A stretch of 64,000 nt of DNA, taken from contig KV748191.1 of the NCBI GenBank assembly GCA_001692895.1, positions 1,550,001-1,614,000 on the forward strand, read 5' to 3'. Position numbers and translations under genes: made by a program. Each line of letters starts with the position of its first letter. The stretch's first letter is position 1. The notes under the pieces are model-generated. The model worked only from the letters and a program-made list of their open reading frames with translations, was not told the DNA's origin and ran no database searches. Below are positions 44,918 through 56,299 of the stretch, one piece after another. Source of the stretch: Cenococcum geophilum 1.58 (taxonomy: Eukaryota > Ascomycota > Dothideomycetes > Gloniales > Gloniaceae).

Positions 44918-46539
44918 TGCGACTCCGTTCTCAGGCCCAGAAGATTGTTAGATGGCGCAGTCGAACCCGCCGAGGGCGAGGTTCGTGTGATGGTGCTGAG
45001 GTTGTGATGGCTGGGAGGGTACGCGGACGAAAACTAGTGAATTCGGTCACGGAAGGCTGCAATGCCTGGTATTTCCAGAGTCAGAAGGTGTGAATTGCAA
45101 GGAAATAGCGAGCATTGTTAGTGAGATAGAAAGGGGTAGTGAGGGACGAGGGACGGGGGGGGTTGGGTGGCTTTGTGAATATTGAAGAGGTTGGACCGGG
45201 TGGCTGGGATGAAGAACATCACACTCACGCCAACAGGGAAATCCGCACGACGCGGACCAGTCATGCCTCAACAGCTGTGACAGCAATTCTCTCTCCTTGT
45301 TTGCAGGCGCCCGTGGTTTTGCGCAATTTGCTGCAAGATGAGGTTGTTGGGAGCGGGAAGAGTGTTGTTGTCGCCGTGTTGTCGAGGCTGTCGCAACGCG
45401 TCCAGAGGTGATGATGATGAAGTGGACGAGAGCTAACGTCACCTTTGCCTCCTGTCCGTACAAGCCACAGCAGGCTGTGTAGTGGTTAAACTACGCTGGC
45501 GAGCAGCAGGAGGGGTCGGTGAATACAATTGACTGCATGGGAAGAACATGCTAACACGCGCAGAGGAGTAGGCGTCTTCTAGGCGTCTCCTCCCCCCCCA
45601 AGAGCGCCGGGAAGCAGAGAAGGTGGAGCGGATGGAGCTTGTGCAAAATTCCAATGTGCGGAGATATGCATCAAGCAAGTAATGGCACCGGCGCGGTTGA
45701 GTCTTCTGGAGATGGCAAAGCGCAGGTCAAGGGCAGCGTACAATTGGGGAGCGCGCAACTGGGAGCGCTCTCCTTCGCAGTGCCAACGCATAGCTGCATC
45801 CTTGTCGTCATTTAGCCGACGGCGAGCCAGAGCAGGATAGCCCTACCCAGGAGGTTGGGGGGAGGGGAAGGGAAGGATGATGAGCAGGATGAGACGGATG
45901 CCAGGCGCCATAGGGACGGTGGTATCTCCAGCAGCGCAGCAGTATATAACCGGAAGTGCGAGGATGCCAGTTGGGACGCGGTTACAAAGACCGGCAGCGG
46001 CTCTCCCGTTTACGTCTTGAGACACCTGGGCAGCACTCTGGGGAATGCGGCGTCACCACAACTCGACCCTGCTCGCCTGCAGCCAGCCAATCACGCTGCA
46101 TACCAACTTCTGCCTTGTGGTGTTCTGGCCCGAGCTGAACAACCCCAAACCCACCACTGGCTCCATCCCGGATACCGACCACTCTCACGTTTCTCCCTTG
46201 TCTGCTATATCAGATGCATACATCAGAATAATTAGCACCCACAAGGATCGCCGGATAACCCGCCATGGATATTCCGATCTGCTAATCGACCTTCGATACA
46301 GCCCTGCATCGTGATTCCTCTCCAAAAGTTAAGTTAGGAGCACATTCAACGACTGACAATGTGAAACTGTTTCATCATTTGCACAGGTCTGCTGTTCGTA
46401 CTCACAAGAAAAGCATACACTGTTATTAAATTTATTTTATACGAATAAATCGTGTTCAATCCTGTTAGTAACTATGCATACAAGATTCGATAGCATCACC
46501 ACCGCCCTCTCTATAATCACCAATTGAAGAATAAAATCT
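44918..46539. other. Intergenic, includes probable 5' exon(s) of the coiled-coil gene
   Basis: The missing start of the minus-strand coiled-coil gene should lie in 44950-45500; the first minus-strand ATG (45115) opens a short frame, but I could not confirm the join. From 45500 to 46540 only short ORFs without motifs are seen. The 3' UTR of the chitinase gene lies at the right end. Confidence 0.45.
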
Positions 46540-49500
46540 CTACAAAGCCAAGAATCCCACCACCAATACCGCCACCACGCTCATTCCCACACTCGCCCTA
46601 CTCGCCGCACCTGTAAACTGCGCTGGTGCGGGAGTGGTGTACGCCGGAGTTCCACTTGCGCTGACAGTTACGCCTGTAGCTGCGACGTATCCATAGGGAG
46701 CAGAGCTCGTTCCGTTAACCTCCTTGTATGGGATCGGGACAACACTCATTGTCAAAACCTTCGTCACTGCGCTTGTGTAGTTCGCCGAGCTAACCGGATA
46801 TACGGAAGCCGAAGACACGACTGGATAAGACATAACTGGGTAAGACACAACTGGGTAAGCCGAGGCTGAAGACACGACTGAGGCAGCAGTATTCGAGTAC
46901 ACATGCTTTGTGATAACCTGCGTGACCGTATGCGTGGAGTGAAGCGTTGTTGTGCTCGTGGGAGTTGCAACCTCCGTGACAGGGCAGACAGTCGTGTAGA
47001 GAGCGACCACCGACGTAACAGTAGAAGTTGTCGCAGACTCTGCCGGGCAATTTGGCACGCCATATGGGCAGGCGGTGACTGTGGTCAACTTGGTGGTATA
47101 GACAGTTGAGGTCGTCATCGCAGGTGCAGATGTTGGCGCATACTCAATTGGCTTAGTAAGTGTCACTGTTGTGGGCTTGGGTCCGCAATGATTGCAAACT
47201 GTCACTGTTGTCGTCCAGCCGGGAAGTAACGAGGAGCTAGCGGTGGTCTCAGGGCAGACTGTTGTAGTGATCGTGGTGACAACAGTGGTGAAACCGGTGG
47301 AGCAGATGTCGACGTAGGAAGCTATATGATAAATTAATAATCGTCAAAACGATGCTTAAGGTACTTACTGGTTATCACCGTAGTTACGACCTCAGATGGG
47401 GACGGAGACGAGGAAGGATACACAAGCGCAGACGTAATAGTGCTTCCAGTTGGGTAAACGGCGATTGAAGAACTTGTCACAGTGCTTGCCGTCGGGTAAA
47501 CAACAGTAGACGAAGGAATGACGCTAGAAGTCGAAGAGCCATTTCCATATGGCGCATAAGACGAAGACGAAACACCGCCAGAAACTGATGACGAAGGTGA
47601 ACCACCATATGGAGCTTGACTTGAACTGCTCACTGGTGTGCTAGTTACCGACGAACTCACTGGAGATTCAGATGTCGAAGAAGAAACGACTGGCGTTGAG
47701 CTGCTATATGGCGTCTCGGTTGAGGAGCTAACAGGAGATTCCGAAGTCGAAGAAGAAATCACAATGCTGGAGTTACCATATGGAGCCTGACTTGAACTGC
47801 TCACTGGTGTGCCGGTTACCGACGAACTCACTGGAGATTCAGATGTCGAGGGGGAAACGACTGGCGTTGAGCTGCTGTATGGCGTCCCGGTTGAGGAGCT
47901 AACATGAGATTCCGAAGTCGAAGAAGAAACCACAATGCTGGAGTTACTATACGGAGCTTGACTTGAACTGCTCACTGGTGTGCTGATTACCGACGAACTC
48001 ACTGGAGATTCAGATGCCGAAGAAGAAACGACTGGCGTTGAGCTGCTGTATGGCGTCTCGGTTGAGGAGCTAACAGGAGATTCCGAAGTCAAAGAAGAAA
48101 TCACAATGCTGGAGTTACCATATGGAGCTTGACTCGAACTGCTCACTGGTGTGCCGGTTACCGACGAACTCACTGGAGATTCAGATGCCGAAGAAGAAAC
48201 GACTGGCGTTGAGCTGCTATATGGCGTCTCGGTTGAGGAGCTAACAGGAGATTCCCAAGTCGAAGAAGAAATCACATTGCTGGAGTTACCATATGGAGCC
48301 TGACTCGAACGCCTCACTGGTGTGCTAGTTACCGACGAACTCACCGGAGATTCAGATGTCGAAGAGGAAACGACTGGCGCTGAGCTGCTATATGGCGTCT
48401 CGGTTGAGGAACTAACAGGGGATTCCGAAGTCGAAGGAATCGTAATGCTGGAGTTACCATATGGAACTTCGCTTGAGGAGGAACTGCTGTATGGAGTCTC
48501 AGTTGAGGAGCTAACTGGAGCCAAAGAGCTAACTGGCGCTTCAGTCGTGGAGCTGCTCACGGGGACGCTGCTGCTGGGAGGGGGCGTAGGGGTGCTCGAC
48601 GGAACAGAAGAGCTCGAGGTTGACGTGGCAGATTTTAAGGAAGCCGTGGACGACGTCGACGTAATAGCTGGGGTGCTCGAGCTCGAGTTCGAGGAGCTGC
48701 AGCTCCCATACGAAGACAGACATCCTGTTCCACAATAATCAGCGCCAGTACCGCAATAACCCCATTCGCTGCAACAGTCTCCGAAGCCTGATCCTAAGCA
48801 AGAATATCCATTGTTGCTTGGTCCACAGAGGCCGTTGGGAGAAAGAGGTGCCGACGGTGTAGGAGACGAAGAAGCGGACGAAGAAGTGGACGACGGGGCA
48901 ATACTGGACGATGACGAAACGCTGCAAGTAGACGAATAGTAGGAGCACTCTGGGTGGAAAGTGGTGCCGGCTTTCGCATCAACCAAAATCTGTTTCATCC
49001 AATAGGCGTAATCCTCGCAGCAAATTTGGTTGTTCGCCGATACTGTGGCCTCCCACAACATAACACCACCAAAGGTCGATGGGTATTTGGTCATGTACTT
49101 GCTGATTACAGCATTTGCTTCAGTAGTGTTCAGGTAATATGCAGTGTCGGAAGGCGCCCCATCAGGACCAGCGGGCTAAGCACTTGGGTCAATCATACGC
49201 AACTTATGCGAAAGGAATCAGAACTTACAAGCCCCAGGTAAATCTTAGTGCCCTTATTTTTGCCGTAGTTGAGCACACGATTAACCCAATCGTCAAAGGT
49301 AAAGGTGGTGGTGCTAGTGGTCAGACCGTTGTACCCAGCCCGGGCAGAGCACTGAGGTGTGTTGTAAAATTGCACAAACAAGAAATCAAAAGGAGAGTGC
49401 TGGATGGCATCGTCAAGGTGAGCATCTGGGACAACGCATTGGGGCGCTCCAGAGATATAGTAGGTTCCTGAAGCAGTGGGGAACAGATCGCTCTTGAAGT

Positions 49501-50221
49501 GGTTGATCATGTCAGCATAACCCCTGGACATGTAATCCGAGAAAGGAGGAGAAGACATATCAGTCTCGATGTCAAAATCAAATCCATCGACTACGGCACT
49601 ACCGAACGGCCTAGGGCTGCCAGCATCTATCCATGACTGCGGTGCTGATGAGCCCTCCGGTCCAAAAGCCCCCCAAAGAAATTCGGCGAAATATTCCGCA
49701 AGCGCTGTAGTTGCAAGGGTGTAGTTGGTTGGATAAGCACCACCAATGGAAAGAAGAACTTTTTTGCCATATGTCTGCTGGCACAGCTTAATATGACTCT
49801 CCATATCTGGGCAGTTGTTTCGGAGCTTGGACGCAGTGCCGTCGGGTTTGGTGTACATGGTGTCACCGCACGCATTGGCTAGCAATTTACTCAGTTCATG
49901 TTTTATGAAAATCGTTGTCAATACATACCAAAGTTATCGCCAGGATAGTCGCCTATCTTGGAAGGAAATTCATTGATGAATGCCAAGTTGACAATATCGA
50001 CGCTTGGGTTCTGGCAAGCCTCGAGAAGTGAGATCTGATAGCTGCCTTGGCCCTGGAAAATACCGGCATCAGCGCCACGATTGTTAAAAGTTACGTGCAG
50101 ACCAACATACCCAGTAAATAGCAACGTTTGTCTTTGCACTGGCATCAAATGTAGCAGAAACAAAGGAGGCAAAGATTCCTGCTGCTGTTGTTACAGCGTG
50201 GAGAAATGTCGTTGAACGCAT
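46540..50221 (-). CDS. GH18 class III-type chitinase with CBM18, Ser-rich repeats and GPI signal
   Basis: Five exons: 50221-50111, 50052-49929, 49878-49229, 49175-47369 and 47321-46540, giving 1157 aa; introns are 47-58 bp. A signal peptide (MRSTTFLHAVTTAAGIFASFVSA) leads into the GH18 barrel: TNVAIYWGQGSYQ, KKVLLSIGGAYP and the catalytic DGFDFDIE (176-183, Glu183 as proton donor), ending near residue 365. A hevein-type CBM18 follows at about 409-453 with eight cysteines (411, 420, 428, 429, 435, 442, 446, 453). Next comes a Ser/Thr-rich region with 57-residue repeats, then a Thr/Val-rich domain with paired Cys, and a hydrophobic C-terminus (SVGMSVVAVLVVGFLAL) typical of GPI attachment. It should cut chitin at the cell wall or outer membrane face, in wall remodelling or in attack on other organisms. 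Confidence 0.93.
47604..48458 (-). repeat. 171-bp coding minisatellite in the chitinase gene
   Basis: The landmark ACCATAT/ACTATAC occurs at 47604, 47775, 47946, 48117 and 48288, exactly 171 bp apart, and at 48456 after a 168-bp unit. Each unit codes 57 residues built from SSTSESPVSSS, TETPYSSSTPVV and SQAPYGNSS modules. Units differ by only a few bases. Because the unit length is divisible by three, gains and losses keep the frame. Confidence 0.92.
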
Positions 50222-52150
50222 TATGAAATTAAATAGCTCAAATTATTGGACTAAAAAACTGAAAAAGGAATGGACTAGGTGGCCGAAGCCTGTAAAGATC
50301 GTGGTGACAATACTGTCGAACGAAAGAACGCAAACAATCGTTTGCAAAACCCGGCGATGCACCTCTGAAAGAATGACTGAAGCAGAGCTTAAAAGAGAGA
50401 GTGGGAGAAGAGAGGAAGGGAAGGGGAGGAGAGATGAAAAGCATCATGGCGTTTCGGGCTTATTACACACTGGCTTCCAGTTACGTAGCATGAAGCCATG
50501 CGCTTGGAAAGCAATCAAGCTACAAGGCTATGGGGCCAAGGATGGAACAGACAAAAGTACTTTGAAAAACAGAAGGATCCCAGAAATGGCAAAGTGGTTA
50601 CCTGTTCCTGGTCTCCGAGGCGGTCTGCAGTTGGCTAACGAGTGCATCAAGCTCACCAATACAAGCGAAGAGGTGCACAAACCCCGGCCAGCGCCAACGG
50701 GCCAGTGCTGGACTGCATGTTGGACTGCCTCTTAGAGGTAGGGGTGGATCTAGGCTTTCACACCACATTCCCAAAGCCTTGCCCTGACTGGTGGGCGGAT
50801 GGTAAAAGACACGGTTATCGATACGGTCAAATCTCGGTTGCGTATAATCCATTTTTGGACGACTTGGCGGGAACTCGAGCCGTGGGGCGTGTTTCTTTCT
50901 CATCACCACATCCCACACGGACTTCTCGTTGCCAGCTGAGATGTTGAGGACGGGTCAGCGCCCCTTCGGTACGAGCGTCGCGGGATTAGGAAGAGCTCCT
51001 GGGGCTAGCTCGGGGCTCACGAGCATGGGTCTCTTCTGGGCAAGGTATAGTACGAAGGGTACTTCAACCTCAAGGACTCCTGCCCAAGCGCTATTTATCT
51101 TGGCAGGGGAGGTGTCATCAAATCTAGCCACCTTCCCAATCCCACGAATCCTTCGGACCACTTTCATTGCGCTTACACAAATTCTCGATATCTCGCATCT
51201 CGCATCTCGCATCTCGCCGCTGCACTTGAACCGCAGCTATTATACTAGTAGATGGCTGTATTATCGTCTCTGCACGCGTCCGCCGCAGTTATCTGTCCAA
51301 GACGCTTTGCAATGTATTCCGCCAACAGCACATCGCATCCGGTCCATCCAATCGCCCCGACCGTAGTTGACAGCCACGGAGTCATTTCGGAAGAGGCAGC
51401 AATCAAACGCGAAACAGCAGCACGGCCCCGCTATTGCGTTGACAATGCAATCCTTCTTCAATTCAATCCAGAGTCTTTCTCACGCACTCTAGTACTCGGT
51501 CCTGCATGACTGTACTGCGATTGCTTTCTTTAACTTTCGTATACAAATGGAGCAGGGGCTATATCTGCCTAATATAGGCAGTGACCAAGCTCGTATGATT
51601 GGTTGCCATGACAAATTTGCAGCGTTTGATTTTTCTCATCAAGACGGCTTTCCCGTGAATCTAGTTTCGAAAGAGCCGGAACTACACCCCACCTCGCACC
51701 CCAAAGAAAGCGCATGTTGATCATGCACAGCCAATTTAACATATCGTTGCCTGCTTGGACGTAGCTTTACCGTTTGATCCACGGAATCAACACATGTTCT
51801 GCGTGAGACGTTGATCTTCTCGCACGCGCCACGTGGGGGAGCGTGCCGGATCTTCGACACCTTAATCTTCCACCCTTAACCTTAACTTTCACCTTAAGCA
51901 AAAATAGAGATGTCATAACATTGCGAGTCCTACAACTGCTAGCGCCAGTATCTATAATATGACAGCTCTTGATACAGCTTTGTGCATGACCAGCTTCCCT
52001 CGCCCCCTTTGGCGACATTCAAATTCGCTACGCGCAAGTGCGGATTATCCACTGAAGACCCTTGTTAATACGATAATAGAACATTCCACATTCTGCGGAA
52101 TTCTACATTTCGAACTTCAACGGGCCTGTCAGTGGTCTCAAACTTGTCTG
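50222..52150. other. Gene-poor stretch
   Basis: The chitinase promoter should lie in the first few hundred bases. No convincing gene: the ORFs are short, overlapping and without motifs. A small tandem repeat, TCTCGCA four times (last copy imperfect), lies at 51191-51218. Confidence 0.5.
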
Positions 52151-52154
52151 TCTC

Positions 52155-52262
52155 AAATCACAAGCAGCGGTATTCTCACATGCCTTTTCGGTGCATATAA
52201 ATGCCGGTTTTCGGTGCATACACATACCCCCAAATTAAGCTTAGTGCTTGCCTATAGGAGAT
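52155..52262 (+). repeat. Left arm of an inverted repeat (partner 53585-53680)
   Basis: Contains GGTATTCTCACATGCCTTTTC and, after about 30 bp missing from the partner, CATACACATACCCCCAAATT and TTAGTGCTTGCCTA. The reverse complement of 53585-53680 carries the same blocks in the same order (GTATTCTCATGCCTTTTC, CATACACATACCCCCAAAT, TTAGTGCTTGCCTA). Probably two copies of one repeat element in opposite orientation. Confidence 0.7.
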
Positions 52263-52973
52263 TTACGAGGCAAGGAAGGAAGGATCGCGGAGAATTTGAG
52301 TCGGTTTAAACTACTGAGACGGCGCAGGGGCAAAGGCTTGCGGTAGAGCAGTAGATATAGTCGATTGAGAAGCTACAGTTACAGTAGTTGATTATGATCC
52401 TCCGCGTCCTTCCACACGTCCTCTTTCTCGCCCACGCCTTCGAGGAGGCTCCTAGTGTAAAGGATCACGCCAAGTTGATGAATCCTCGCGGTCAGGGCTC
52501 CCAACGATAACCTTATTCATTCATTTATCACGATATGCTTATCGTTATGAAGTGATATGGATACGATATTGAATCTTATGAATATATATATAATTTGGAG
52601 CGTTGGCGATGGTCGGTGGTGTTGTAAAGGGGTAGTATGGTGTTCGCAAAGGATTGTAAATGCGCCTATCGTTCTGAAATATACGCACAAGTAAAATTTT
52701 ATTAATTTATATCAGGATAGAGGAAGGAGCTGTTGATGAGCTTATTGGTTCGAGGGGCAGAAGAGGGGTGACGATTTGGGAGGACTGAGGACGATCGCCT
52801 CCCTTAACGCCTTGTCAAGCCTAGTGATATTGCTTACTAAGTCAATATCGCGATATTATCGTGATAATGAATATCTGGAGGCCTTAATGATATGAATACG
52901 ATAAGTGGTATGAATATACATTCATTCATTACTGGGAGCCGTGCTCGCGGTGTTTGAGGTTGCGCGCGGGTGG

Positions 52974-53171
52974 TACAGCCTGTACAGGCTCCAGTGTCCC
53001 CCCTGTGTGCGCGCAGCATACACACCTAATTTCGCTACGTCTGCAGGGTGTAGTATGTGGCCAGGGCTTGAGCCACGGCCCACCTCGAATTCGGAGCTCC
53101 GAGCTTGATTTTGAAGCTATCCCGAACTCCTCTCACCAAAAGTCGTGGTATCTATTCCGGATTGTGGTGTT
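52974..53171 (+). repeat. Inverted repeat arm, LTR- or element-end-like (left)
   Basis: Begins TACAGCCTGTACAGGCTCC, a 12-bp palindrome (GCCTGTACAGGC) at the outer end, and continues through CTGCAGGGTGTAGTATGTGG to CACCAAAAGTCGTG. The reverse complement of 53348-53540 matches it nearly throughout, with small gaps and transitions. The 176-bp centre is not repeated. Confidence 0.8.
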
Positions 53172-53347
53172 ATAAAGCTTTTTTCTCTCATTAATATAAG
53201 CTCCAAATACGTTGAATTAACTTAGGAGAGCAATTAGCATAACGGGCGCATACACGCTTACTAGCGCCAGCTATAAGAAGGATTTAATAAAGGCGTGCTA
53301 CTAGTTGCCCATATGCGGAGCCATATTAAGGAAGGCAATAAGGCAAA

Positions 53348-53540
53348 ACACCAAGATCTGGAGGCAACATCACGACTTTTGGTGAGAGAGAGGAGTTCAG
53401 AACAGCTTCAAATCCGAGCTCCGAATTTGAGGTGGGCCGTGGCTCAAGCCCTGGCCACATACTACACCCTGCAGATGTAGCGAAATTAGGTGTGCTGCGC
53501 GCACACAGGGGGGGGACACTGGAGCCTGTACAGGCTGTAT
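53348..53540 (-). repeat. Inverted repeat arm (right)
   Basis: Partner of 52974-53171. It contains CACGACTTTTGGTGAGAGAG, CCACATACTACACCCTGCAG, a run of eight G near 53507-53516 and the outer GCCTGTACAGGC palindrome. Read on the minus strand the unit would start near TGTCAAATACAGCC, reminiscent of an LTR start, but no coding remnant of a retroelement is adjacent. Confidence 0.8.
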
Positions 53541-53584
53541 TTGACACGATAGATTTTTGAAGTTCGCGATTGTCTTATATCAGC

Positions 53585-53680
53585 TTGCAAACATGCTAAA
53601 CTTCCTATTTAGGCAAGCACTAAGCCTGATTTGGGGGTATGTGTATGATCGAAAAGGCATGAGAATACTGCTACCCTGAA
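53585..53680 (-). repeat. Right arm of the outer inverted repeat
   Basis: Reverse-oriented copy of 52155-52262; see that entry for shared blocks. It lacks the internal duplicated GGTTTTCGGTGCATA segment found on the left side. Confidence 0.7.
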
Positions 53681-53838
53681 AAAACCGCTTCCACGTTTGT
53701 CCGGCTAGTTCCGCAACGTCAAACTCAAAAGCCGTCAGATTGTTTTTATTAAGTTGCATGGGATGACTGTCGTATACTTTCATCCCATTACTCCCTACAC
53801 TTACCTCTATCCAGGTTCAACGGATAATCTACCAGAAC

Positions 53839-54090
53839 ATGAGCAACGAACAATCTCGCAAGGAGTACTTTCCCAACGGCATTGAAAGATATCTCTCAAA
53901 ACCTGAGGAAAGCAATGGTGGGAAGGACGACACCAGCCACCAAAACGGACACGAAATCGAAAGCGTTATAAATTCCTCTCCCTCGCCGTCAGCTTCACAC
54001 CAGACCCAGGGAGAACAAGCGAAAGTAGGCGAGCCTGGGGATGAGTTGCAACATCCAGACCAGCACCCAGGAGATGTTTGGCCAGATTAG
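53839..54090 (+). CDS. Hypothetical hydrophilic ORF, possibly 5' remnant of the broken transporter
   Basis: 83 codons, beginning MSNEQSRKEYFPNGIERYLS, all polar and acidic, with no membrane segment. An N-terminal cytosolic tail of an MFS transporter could look like this, and the transporter remnant begins 190 bp downstream on the same strand, but I found no sequence that ties the two together. It may also be a chance ORF or part of another gene. Confidence 0.3.
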   Translation: MSNEQSRKEYFPNGIERYLSKPEESNGGKDDTSHQNGHEIESVINSSPSPSASHQTQGEQAKVGEPGDELQHPDQHPGDVWPD

Positions 54091-54278
54091 CCTTGGGATG
54101 CGGAGTAGTTTCGGCAAGGCGCGCTAACACCCATCGAAGATAACGAATACGTCGGCGATTATGAGCTTCACTTGGATATTTCTCACCAATATGAAAACAA
54201 AGACTGTCATGGAAGTGGAGGGCAGAATTCCTATGGGTCCAACGATAGAGATGATCTAGAGCTTGGTTTTCGCGCAGT

Positions 54279-54729
54279 GGAATTTTAAAATCATTGCCCT
54301 TGACCTTACATTCATCCCTCTCCTTGTGGGCTATTTCATCGCGTATTTCTCTTTTTTCCCAGTCTTGCACAAACACCGTGCTATCATGCGCGACCGCGGC
54401 ACCAATGGTCTCAAGCCGGAAGCTCGTCTTTGGTGGCTCTTATTCATCGCACCCCCCCAGGCCATCTCGACTTTGCATGGACTAGTGTTGGTCCGCCTGT
54501 CCACTGGATTGCCCCGCTCATATTCTCCGGCCTCGTCGGTATCGCAAATTATGCCATCTATATGGCAATAATCGATTACATAGTCGCGGCTTATGGCGTA
54601 TGCTGCATCTGCCACCGGTGGAAATGGCTTTGCGAGAGACTTCCTCGCTGCTATTGCGGCTCTATTCTAGCTCACTCTACAAGAACATTGGCGGAAAACA
54701 TCACCTCTTGTATGTGAGTACATTACTAA
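54279..54729 (+). pseudogene. MFS transporter relic, C-terminal half, left piece
   Basis: Reads ALDLTFIPLLVGYFIAYFS, then LKPEARLWWLLFIAP, then FAWTSVGPPVHWIAP, LVGIANYAIYMAIIDY, YAASATGGNGFARDFLA and LYKNIGGKHHLLYVSTLL, the well-known order for the last six helices of fungal DHA1-type MFS drug/polyamine transporters. At least three frame changes are needed: at the run of seven C (54452-54458), near 54598 and near 54668. The first six helices are missing. The reading frame ends at TTACTAA, where the Harbinger element is inserted, and resumes at 63275. Confidence 0.88.
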
Positions 54730-56299
54730 GGGGCCGTTCGGTTGCACCTCCATATTCAAAACGGAGGCTCCATATTGTAACGGAAATGGAGCTCAAATCT
54801 AAATATGAGGCTGGTGTTCGGTAAATCTGACAACTTTTAAATATAGAGCACCTCCATATCGGCAAGCGCGTCAAATTTGTAAGCTATACTATATACAGTA
54901 GTTAAAATAAGGTTCTTAGCACCGTTTTAATAATAATAATAATTCATTGCTTAACGTCCGATTTGGATCCCTACTGGGCCTATGCGGACTACTCCTTATT
55001 TACATATGGGGAGAAAACTCTATTTAAGAAAAATGAGAAAACCCTGTGATCCATCTCCCCGCCTTTTGGGACTCGCCTGTTTTTAGCGCCTGCGAGTCGC
55101 CTGTGGTGCTCTACTACCTTACTATTTAACCTCCTTGGGAACCACTGCTGCCGTAATAAGCCTACGGACGCGCTAGTATTATAAACTTTTACTCTACTAC
55201 TGTAGAGTTACTAGGGGGCACCTGCTGCTCGCCCCCTTGCCTTCTATTACCATTTCCCTTATAACCTAGAACTAATTTAGCATATTTTAACTAATAAGCC
55301 ACTAGGTAACCGCCTTAAGGCCTTTTTATATTAAGAGTAGTATATTATAGTTCTCTGTGCTAGCTGCTAAGAGTATTGTTTCTTAATTAGTATGTAAGGG
55401 GTATAGCAGTATTACATGTTTTGGTGTCTATTTTAGCTAGCCATATTCGCATCTCGGGCTACCTACTAGAACACCCACCTAGTAAAGCCAATCTTTTAGT
55501 CCTATTATTCCTATTCTTAAGAGTGTTGCTATTATATTTTCTGCCTTTATTAGGCCTTCTCGGAGCCCTTAGGTATTTACCCCCTATAGCGTTAACTATA
55601 CTATAGCTTAGGTTTATCTTACCTAAGTTAGCCTCTATACCTTTAACTCCTATTTACCTCTTTAGCGTTAGTCTAACTAGTATTATATTGCGGTAGATAG
55701 TTTCCTGGCGTTCTTACGTGTTCTACTTTAGCTTTTTTCTTTGTCTTGCTATTGTCTTTACTAACCTTTTGCGCGTCTCCCTTCCTCCTTTATATAGGCC
55801 TGGGCCCTAAAGCGGTACTATTCTTCTTCTGCTTTCTTCACCTGTTTCTCTAATATCTTTTTCCTACTTTAGGGTTATTAGTTTGTTCTCCTACAAGGCA
55901 CCCTAAGGTCCCTCTATAGTTTACTTAGGCGTGTCTTAATGTACTTTATGATATTAAAGTTACGTTTATTTTGCGTTCTTTATATTATAGCGGCTTTAAT
56001 ATATAACTATAGGGGGGGAATATTGGATTCCTTCTTAAGCAGTACTATGGCCGTTCGCTTGTACCCGCCTATAATACTTTAAAGGTAGGCTATTTAGACC
56101 TTTTAAAGTGGTTTAAGGAGTAATTTTAGGGGGCTCTTTTTAGTTTCTCTAATGGCCCAAATACTGGATTTATATATTATAGTTAGCCGGACAACTGCTG
56201 TATATAGTAGGCGTGACCTCTAGAAGCATAGACCCTATATAGAATTAACAATCCTAGATAAAGCGATAAACTGTGCTTAGCCTTTATGGGCCGCTTATA

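Noticed and set aside
45463-45540. Possible tRNA (GTGTAGTGGTTAAACTAC resembles an A box and D loop)
   Set aside because: No matching B box (GGTTCGANTCC), acceptor stem or anticodon stem could be formed.
53966-54376. 136-codon minus-strand ORF over the MFS relic
   Set aside because: Opposite strand of recognisable transporter sequence; no motif of its own.
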